DNA of 6,149 nt from Gammaproteobacteria bacterium (GTDB lineage: Bacteria > Pseudomonadota > Gammaproteobacteria > Xanthomonadales > Rhodanobacteraceae). The notes beneath the pieces were generated by a model. It was not told where the DNA came from and searched no databases. It was given only the letters and a program-made list of their open reading frames with translations. This document shows, one piece after another, positions 1 to 4,829 of this stretch (within the stretch, counting starts at the first letter, position 1; every line of letters begins with the position of its first letter). Made by a program: the position numbers and the translations under genes. The DNA lies in the NCBI GenBank assembly GCA_005877675.1, contig VBNZ01000050.1, positions 6,418-12,566 on the forward strand. Direction: 5' to 3'.

Positions 1-940
1 GATGCGGCTGTTCGGCATGAAGGAACACGAGGCGCTCGAAGACCGCATGATCACACGCGTGATCGAAAAGTCGCAGCGCAAAGTCGAGGCGCACAATTTC
101 GATATCCGCAAGCAGCTGCTCGAATTCGACGACACCGCCAACGATCAGCGCAAGGTGATCTACGAGCAGCGCAACGAGTTGCTCGATTCGGACAGCGTCA
201 GCGAGAACATCGCCAACATCGGCTACGACGTGTTCAGCGACATCGTGCGCCGCTTCGTACCGGCGGACAGCGTGGATGAGCAGTGGGATATTGCCGGGCT
301 CGATCGTACGCTGCAAACCGATTACGGCTTCGAGTTCAATTTCAAGCAATGGGCCGAGGGCCAGCATGATCTCGACTCCGACGCTGTTCGCGATCATGTC
401 ATCGATGAGGTCGATCGCTTCTTCCGCGAGAAGGAGACGATGTACGGCTCGGAGATCATGCGCGCCGCCGAGAAATTCTTCCTGCTGCAAGTGCTCGATC
501 AGCACTGGAAGGAACATCTCGCAAGCATGGATTACCTGCGCCAGGGCATCTATCTGCGTGGTTACGCGCAGAAGCAGCCGAAGCAGGAATACAAGCGCGA
601 GGCGTTCGTGTTGTTCCAGTCGATGCTCGAGCGTGTGAAGGCGGACGTGATCCAGCGTCTGGCGCAGATGCGCATCCGCACCGAGTCCGAAGTTGCGGCG
701 ATGGAAGAGCAGCAACGCAAGGATCAGGAGCGTCGCGCGCTCGAATTCCAGCATGCCGACGTGGCCGCGCTTGCGCAGCAGGCGGAGCAGGATTTGAACG
801 CGCAAGCAGCCGGGGAGGGCATGCCGCCATCGCCAGTGCATGCACAGGTTATGCGTGACTCTCCCAAAGTCGGACGCAATGATCCTTGTCCGTGCGGTTC
901 CGGGAAGAAATACAAGCAATGCCATGGGCGGCTTGCCTGA
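1..940 (+). CDS. secA: Protein translocase subunit SecA, C-terminal part (5' end outside window)
   Basis: This is the ATPase motor that drives unfolded preproteins through the SecYEG channel. Only the last 312 codons are present; the reading frame is open to the left edge, with the first whole codon at base 2, so about two thirds of a normal ~900-residue SecA lies upstream. What remains is the helical scaffold/wing part: residues about 30-50 hold QRKVEAHNFDIRKQLLEFDD, and around residues 163-200 are the conserved LDQHWKEHL, MDYLRQGI and LRGYAQKQPKQEYKRE blocks. A low-conservation, Gln/Ala/Glu-rich linker (about residues 230-285) leads to the C-terminal zinc-binding tail, CPCGSGKKYKQCH at 887-925, which in the family binds SecB and phospholipid. 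All three Cys and the His ligand are intact, so the tail looks functional. The gene ends with TGA at 938-940. The ATG at base 2 is internal, not a start. Identification is secure from the near-invariant motifs. Confidence 0.98.
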   Translation, partial: MRLFGMKEHEALEDRMITRVIEKSQRKVEAHNFDIRKQLLEFDDTANDQRKVIYEQRNELLDSDSVSENIANIGYDVFSDIVRRFVPADSVDEQWDIAGLDRTLQTDYGFEFNFKQWAEGQHDLDSDAVRDHVIDEVDRFFREKETMYGSEIMRAAEKFFLLQVLDQHWKEHLASMDYLRQGIYLRGYAQKQPKQEYKREAFVLFQSMLERVKADVIQRLAQMRIRTESEVAAMEEQQRKDQERRALEFQHADVAALAQQAEQDLNAQAAGEGMPPSPVHAQVMRDSPKVGRNDPCPCGSGKKYKQCHGRLA

Positions 941-997
941 TCTCAATCCGCTTCCCGTTGGCACAGGGCGGCACGAAGCACCGGATGAGGGTTGCGC

Positions 998-1016
998 ATC
1001 GCACGATCTGTGCGAT
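998..1016 (+). repeat. Short inverted repeat in the secA-mutT gap
   Basis: ATCGCAC (998-1004) and GTGCGAT (1010-1016) are perfect 7-base complements around the 5-base loop GATCT. It lies 57 bases after the secA stop. It is followed by TTCG rather than a run of T, so it is a poor match to an intrinsic terminator; it could still act as a 3'-end-stabilising hairpin for secA mRNA, or be chance. Function is unproven. Confidence 0.4.
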
Positions 1017-1034
1017 TTCGCCGAACGCCAACCG

Positions 1035-1063
1035 AAGCCTCTTTCCTGCCCGGAGAGAGGCTT
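1035..1063 (+). promoter_or_regulatory. 12-bp hairpin covering the mutT ribosome binding site and start
   Basis: AAGCCTCTTTCC (1035-1046) pairs with GGAGAGAGGCTT (1052-1063) across a 5-base TGCCC loop. Eleven pairs are Watson-Crick and one is G-U (T1043 with G1055). The right arm contains the GGAG Shine-Dalgarno sequence (1052-1055) and the first two bases of the TTG start codon (1062-1064), so the folded mRNA would hide both. No T tract follows (GAGTGATG), which argues against a Rho-independent terminator. I read it as a possible translational control element that lowers mutT initiation, or that opens only when ribosomes or another factor disturb it. The pairing is seen directly; the regulatory role is inference. 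Confidence 0.5.
1052..1055 (+). promoter_or_regulatory. Shine-Dalgarno GGAG that decides the mutT start
   Basis: GGAG sits six bases before the TTG at 1062, a normal spacing. This is the reason for choosing TTG 1062 over the in-frame ATG at 924 (no purine-rich site upstream, inside secA) and over the GTG at 1071. The site is fully paired in the overlapping hairpin. Confidence 0.6.
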
Positions 1064-2009
1064 GAGTGATGTGATACACGTCGTCGCAGGCATACTCAGC
1101 GATGCTGCTGGCCGCGTGCTGGTTGCGCAGCGTCCACTCGGCAAACATCTGGCCGGCAGTTGGGAATTTCCCGGCGGCAAGGTCGATCCAGGCGAGACGC
1201 CGCAGGCAGCGCTGCGGCGCGAACTGCACGAAGAGCTTGGTGTCGACGTGGGCGCGCTGGAGCCGATGATCGGCGTGCCATGGCGCTACGCGCAAAAATC
1301 CATTTTTCTCGATGTATACCGCGTGCTCGACTACGCCGGTGAGCCGCATGGCCGTGAGACGCAGGCGTTGCGTTGGTGCCGCGCCGAGGAATTGCGGGCG
1401 CTGGATATGCCGCCTGCAGATCGCCCCGTCGTCGCTGCGTTGCGCCTGCCGCCGTACTACGCGATCACACCCGACCCAGATGACGATGAGGCCGCTTTTC
1501 TTGCGCATATCGATCGTGCTCTCGCAGGTGGCATACAGCTGCTGCAGCTGCGCGCGAAGTCGCTCGCGCAAGCGCGACTGCGCACTCTCGCGAGCGAGGT
1601 GCAGGAGCGTGCGCGTCGTGCCGGTGCACAATTGCTGTTGAACGGCGACGCGGCACTGGCAACGGAATTCGGATTCGACGGTGTGCACGTGCCTGCTTCG
1701 GTATTGCTGCAATTGCATCAGCGCCCGGTCCGGCTTGATCGATGGTTTGCGGCGTCCTGTCACGATGCGCGTGAACTCGCGCATGCGGCAAAGGTTGGCG
1801 TGGACTTCGCCGTACTCGGCCCGGTACAGGCGACCTCGACGCATCCGAATGCGCCGGTCCTGGGTAGGCAGCGCTTCTCCGAGCTGGCAGCACAAGCGCC
1901 ATTTCCTGTGTATGCGTTGGGTGGCCTTGCGCGCAGCGATCTAGCCGCTGCTGTGGCGGCAGGCGCCCAGGGTATTGCGGGCATTTCCGCCTTCTTTGCT
2001 GCGGCGTAG
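1062..2009 (+). CDS. mutT: MutT-type Nudix hydrolase fused to a ThiE/TenI-like domain
   Basis: Bifunctional-looking protein of 315 residues, about 2.4 times the length of E. coli MutT (129). Residues 1-130 form the MutT domain, which in the family hydrolyses 8-oxo-dGTP to the monophosphate and so prevents A-to-C transversions. A perfect Nudix box spans residues 39-61: G39, E45, R53-E54, E57-E58, G60. E99 aligns with the metal ligand E98 of E. coli, and K79 with its Arg78. D120 stands where E. coli has Asn119, which contacts the 8-oxoguanine base. Residues about 131-312 are a TIM-barrel thiamine-phosphate-synthase/TenI-like domain: LQLRAK (160-165 region), NGD (194-196), GVHV (207-210), S-x-H (232-234), GPVQATST (253-260), YALGGL (284-289). 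Several ThiE phosphate and metal residues are absent, so TMP synthesis is doubtful. The start is TTG with GGAG six bases upstream. It follows secA by 121 bases and may be cotranscribed with it; the stop is TAG. The fusion architecture itself is known in gammaproteobacteria. Confidence 0.93.
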   Translation: MSDVIHVVAGILSDAAGRVLVAQRPLGKHLAGSWEFPGGKVDPGETPQAALRRELHEELGVDVGALEPMIGVPWRYAQKSIFLDVYRVLDYAGEPHGRETQALRWCRAEELRALDMPPADRPVVAALRLPPYYAITPDPDDDEAAFLAHIDRALAGGIQLLQLRAKSLAQARLRTLASEVQERARRAGAQLLLNGDAALATEFGFDGVHVPASVLLQLHQRPVRLDRWFAASCHDARELAHAAKVGVDFAVLGPVQATSTHPNAPVLGRQRFSELAAQAPFPVYALGGLARSDLAAAVAAGAQGIAGISAFFAAA

Positions 2010-2024
2010 TTCTCTGGAACGCGG

Positions 2025-2657
2025 TCAGGGTGCGGGTCGAGCGCTTGCGAGTTCGCGGTAGAGTTCGTGCAGTCGCTGCACAGGCGCGCGCAGATCCTCG
2101 GGTAAGAAACTGTTGTCGATCACATCGTCCGCGAGCGCAAGGCGCTGCGCGCGCGTCGCCTGTGCGGCCAGCGCGCGTTGCGCGCCTTCCGCAGTCATGC
2201 TGTCGCGCTGCATAAGGCGCGCAAGCTGCGTGGCAGGTGTGACGTCTACCACGAGCACACGATCGATCCAATCGTACGCACCGTCCGATTCCGCCAGCAA
2301 GGGGATCGCCAGTAGACAATAAGGTGCGCTGCAAGCCTGCGCACGCGCGCGCAATTCGGCGCGCACGCGCGGATGCAGGATCGATTCGAGCTTGCGCCGC
2401 GCCACGTCGTCTGCAAACACCCGTTCGCGCATGCGCCGGCGGTCGAGCTCGCCTTGGGGTGTCAGCATATCTGTGCCGAACGTCAGCACAATTTCATCGA
2501 GCGCCGGCTGACCAGGCGCGACGAGTTCGCGCGCAATCACATCCGCGTCGCACAGTGTTGCGCCAAGTGCGGCGAAGGCGTTCGCGACGGTGGTTTTGCC
2601 GCTGGCGATGCCGCCTGTCAGGGCGATCGCCACCGGATCTTTACGTCCGCCGCTCAC
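2025..2657 (-). CDS. coaE: Dephospho-CoA kinase
   Basis: Cytosolic P-loop kinase that phosphorylates the 3'-OH of the ribose in dephospho-CoA, the last step of coenzyme A synthesis. The product is 210 residues, normal for the family. Walker A is TGGIASGKTT at residues 14-23; the substrate-pocket DAD motif is at 37-39; GELDR (69-73), the ESILHPRVR block (91-99) and IPLLAE (118-123) follow in the usual order, then the lid-region QRD and the VIDNS segment near the C-terminus. The family's usual PLLFE is PLLAE here, a mild change. The start is GTG (2657-2655), sharing GTGA with the TGA stop of pilD, so translation is probably coupled to pilD; no good Shine-Dalgarno is visible. A second GTG eight codons later, at Val9, could also serve and would still keep the P-loop. 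The stop, TGA at 2027-2025, lies 15 bases from the convergent mutT stop. Confidence 0.96.
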   Translation of the reverse strand: MSGGRKDPVAIALTGGIASGKTTVANAFAALGATLCDADVIARELVAPGQPALDEIVLTFGTDMLTPQGELDRRRMRERVFADDVARRKLESILHPRVRAELRARAQACSAPYCLLAIPLLAESDGAYDWIDRVLVVDVTPATQLARLMQRDSMTAEGAQRALAAQATRAQRLALADDVIDNSFLPEDLRAPVQRLHELYRELASARPAP

Positions 2658-3523
2658 GGCAGGCCGAAGATCGCGCGGTAGAGGTGCGAGATGGTCTCGC
2701 CGAAAACGAACTGCACCCAGCCTGCGGCCGCGAGAAAGGGACCGAACGGAATCGGCGTTGCGCGATCACGGCCCTGGATCGCCAACAGACTGCCGCCGAC
2801 AATCGCGCCGATCAGCGACGACAGCAGCACGATGGGCAGCAATGACCACGGCCCCATCCAGGCGCCGAGTGCACCGAGCAATTTGAAGTCGCCGTAGCCC
2901 ATGCCTTCCTTGCCGGTGACGAGCTTGAACATCCAGTAGATCGACCAGAGCGCGAGATAGCCGAGCGCAGCGCCGAGTATGCTCGCCTCGGGGCCGATGA
3001 ACAGCGGCACGAGCGCGAACAGCAGGCCGAGCCAGAGCAGCGGAAGCGTCATCTGGTCCGGCAGAAGTTGTGTGCGCACGTCGATGCCAGCGAGTGCGAC
3101 CAACGTCCAGGTAAACAGCAGGCCCGCGGCAGCATGCCAGGCGAATCCGAATTTCCACACGATCAGTGCCGAGGTAGTGCACGTCAGCAATTCGACCAGA
3201 GGATATTGCGCGGAAATTTTCACGCCGCAGTGCTTGCAGCGGCCGCGCAAAACGAGCCAGCTCAGCACGGGGATATTTTCCAGCGCGCCGAGCTTGTGCT
3301 TGCACTGCGGGCAGTGTGAGGGCTCGCGTACGATGCCAGGCGGCGACGCTCCGCCTTCGCCCGCGACATCCAGTTCCAGGATCTCGCGGCTTTGCTCGCG
3401 CCATGAGTGCAGCAATCGAGCCGGCAGGCGCAGAATGACGACGTTGAGGAAACTGCCGACGACGAGGCCAAGCACACCGGCGAGCGCGACGGCTACGCCT
3501 GGCGTCGCCACAAATTCGAGCAT
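2654..3523 (-). CDS. pilD: Type IV prepilin peptidase / N-methyltransferase PilD
   Basis: Polytopic inner-membrane aspartic protease that cleaves the positively charged leader of type IV prepilins (and type II secretion pseudopilins) and N-methylates the new N-terminal residue. Length is 289 residues, as expected. The N-terminal membrane helix carries SFLNVVILRLP (24-34). The cytoplasmic domain has the four zinc-binding cysteines C71, C74, C96 and C99, with NIPVLSWL and YPLVE blocks around them. The catalytic aspartates are D148 (GIDVRTQLLPD) and D212 (GYGDFKLLGA). These positions are each one less than Cys72/75/97/100 and Asp149/213 of Pseudomonas aeruginosa PilD, so the enzyme looks intact. 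About seven further hydrophobic segments follow the zinc region. The ATG (3523-3521) lies 20 bases after the pilC stop with no clear Shine-Dalgarno, suggesting coupling to pilC translation. Its stop overlaps the coaE start by four bases. Confidence 0.97.
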   Translation of the reverse strand: MLEFVATPGVAVALAGVLGLVVGSFLNVVILRLPARLLHSWREQSREILELDVAGEGGASPPGIVREPSHCPQCKHKLGALENIPVLSWLVLRGRCKHCGVKISAQYPLVELLTCTTSALIVWKFGFAWHAAAGLLFTWTLVALAGIDVRTQLLPDQMTLPLLWLGLLFALVPLFIGPEASILGAALGYLALWSIYWMFKLVTGKEGMGYGDFKLLGALGAWMGPWSLLPIVLLSSLIGAIVGGSLLAIQGRDRATPIPFGPFLAAAGWVQFVFGETISHLYRAIFGLP

Positions 3524-3543
3524 GTCGTCAGCGTGAGTCGCGA

Positions 3544-4821
3544 TCAGCCGACCACAGCCGCGAGCTTGAAGATCGGCAGGTACATACCGATCACCATGCT
3601 ACCGACCAGGACGCCGATAATGATCATGATGAACGGTTCGAGCAGGCTGGCCAGCGCATCGACCGCATTGCTGACTTCCTGCTCGTAGAATTCAGCGATC
3701 TTGAACAGCATCGCGTCGAGTGCACCGGCTTCCTCACCGATGCCGACCATCTGTACGACCATGTTCGGGAACAGGTTTTGCTGGCGCATCGCGAACTGCA
3801 GCTGATGACCGACTGCGACATCCTCGCGGATTTTCTTGACCGCTTCGTTATAAATAGGGCTGCCCGTCGCACTACCTACCGAATCGAGCGCCTCGACAAG
3901 TGGGACGCCCGCTTTGAACGTCACGCCCAGAGTACGTGCAAAGCGCGCGATCGCAGATTGATGCAGAATTTGACCTATTACCGGGATCTTAAGTACTGCA
4001 CGCGCACACAAATGAGCAAAGCTGGGGGAGCGCTTGTACAGGAAAATCACGCCGACAATCGCGCCCACAACTATTGCAGCCATGATGTACCAGTAGCCGA
4101 CAACAAACTTGGACAGATTCAGAATCATCTGAGTGAACGCAGGTAGCTGTGCACCAAAATTAGCAAACACCTGTTCAAACTGTGGCACGACGAAGATGAG
4201 CAGAATTGCCGAGACGAGGACGGCGACAGCCAGCACCATAGCCGGATAGAACATCGCTTTCTTGATTTTGCTCTTCAGCGCCTCGATATTTTCCTTGTAC
4301 GTGGCGACGGTATCGAGGACCGTGTCAAGCACACCGTCAGACTCGCCCGCTTTGACCAGATTGCAAAACAACTCGTCGAACTGTACCGGATACTTCGCGA
4401 GTGATTCGGAAAGAGACGAACCACCCTCGATATTGGTCTTGATGTCGACGAGCATGTTCTTCATGCGCGGGTTGGACTGACCTTCGCTGATGATTTCGAT
4501 ACCCTGCACCATCGGTACACCTGCCGCCATCATCACTGCGATCTGACGGCTGAACACCGCGATTTCGCGTGGCTTGATCGTGCGTCCGGCGGACCCGAAC
4601 AGAGGCTTGCCTTTCGGCTTGATCGATGAAATCGTAATGCCCTGGTTACGCAACTCCGCCTTGACCATAGCCTGGTTCTTGGCGGCGTATTCGCCCTTGA
4701 GCTTTTTGCCACGCTTATCAGTTCCGACCCAAAGGAAGGTAACCAGCTGGTTAACCTGCGCTCGTTCGCGCCCGCGAGTTGCGGCAGCGGCCTTGTTGCG
4801 TACGGCAGTGGCGGTAGCCAT
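3544..4821 (-). CDS. pilC: Type IV pilus inner-membrane platform protein PilC
   Basis: Polytopic inner-membrane protein that links the cytoplasmic extension ATPase PilB to pilin addition at the base of the type IV pilus. It has 425 residues, a normal length slightly long at the basic N-terminus. Two T2SSF domains form an internal repeat: residues about 86-209 and 290-412. The repeat is visible in FSRQIAVMMAAGVPMVQGIE (90-109) against FARTLGVTFKAGVPLVEALD (294-313), and in KAGESDGVLDTVL (158-170) against GIGEEAGALDAML (360-372). Hydrophobic segments lie near 192-213, 243-262 and 396-418, the usual three. The ATG (4821-4819) is eight bases after the pilB stop; a likely AAGGA ribosome binding site sits 12 bases upstream, inside pilB. 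The central third (about 3961-4200) is clearly less GC-rich than the flanking genes. No pilin gene separates it from pilB. Confidence 0.97.
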   Translation of the reverse strand: MATATAVRNKAAAATRGRERAQVNQLVTFLWVGTDKRGKKLKGEYAAKNQAMVKAELRNQGITISSIKPKGKPLFGSAGRTIKPREIAVFSRQIAVMMAAGVPMVQGIEIISEGQSNPRMKNMLVDIKTNIEGGSSLSESLAKYPVQFDELFCNLVKAGESDGVLDTVLDTVATYKENIEALKSKIKKAMFYPAMVLAVAVLVSAILLIFVVPQFEQVFANFGAQLPAFTQMILNLSKFVVGYWYIMAAIVVGAIVGVIFLYKRSPSFAHLCARAVLKIPVIGQILHQSAIARFARTLGVTFKAGVPLVEALDSVGSATGSPIYNEAVKKIREDVAVGHQLQFAMRQQNLFPNMVVQMVGIGEEAGALDAMLFKIAEFYEQEVSNAVDALASLLEPFIMIIIGVLVGSMVIGMYLPIFKLAAVVG

Positions 4822-4829
4822 GGTGTGAT

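Noticed and set aside
958..974. TTGGCAC sequence resembling a sigma-54 -24 element upstream of mutT
   Set aside because: The required TTGC-type -12 element at the right spacing is missing (GGCA instead), so this is not a credible sigma-54 promoter.
840..1061. In-frame upstream extension of mutT, with ATGs at 840 and 924
   Set aside because: The frame is open, but the added residues overlap the end of secA in another frame, do not resemble MutT N-termini, and lack a ribosome binding site; TTG 1062 has GGAG at proper spacing.
849..1895. Long open frame (348 codons) on the minus strand across mutT
   Set aside because: It is antisense to a clearly conserved protein and its translation is Arg/Cys/His-rich with no recognisable domain, as expected for a shadow frame in GC-rich DNA.
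1465..2334. Open frame of 289 codons on the minus strand spanning the mutT end and part of coaE
   Set aside because: It crosses two real genes, is extremely rich in Arg, Ala and Pro, and shows no domain; coaE is strongly supported in another frame of the same strand.
2324..2845. Plus-strand open frame opposite coaE and pilD
   Set aside because: Low-complexity Arg/Ala-rich translation opposite two conserved genes; no ribosome binding site or family motif.
3778..4146. Plus-strand open frame of 122 codons opposite pilC, in the lower-GC stretch
   Set aside because: It overlaps the conserved PilC repeat region in antisense and has no recognisable motif or promoter.
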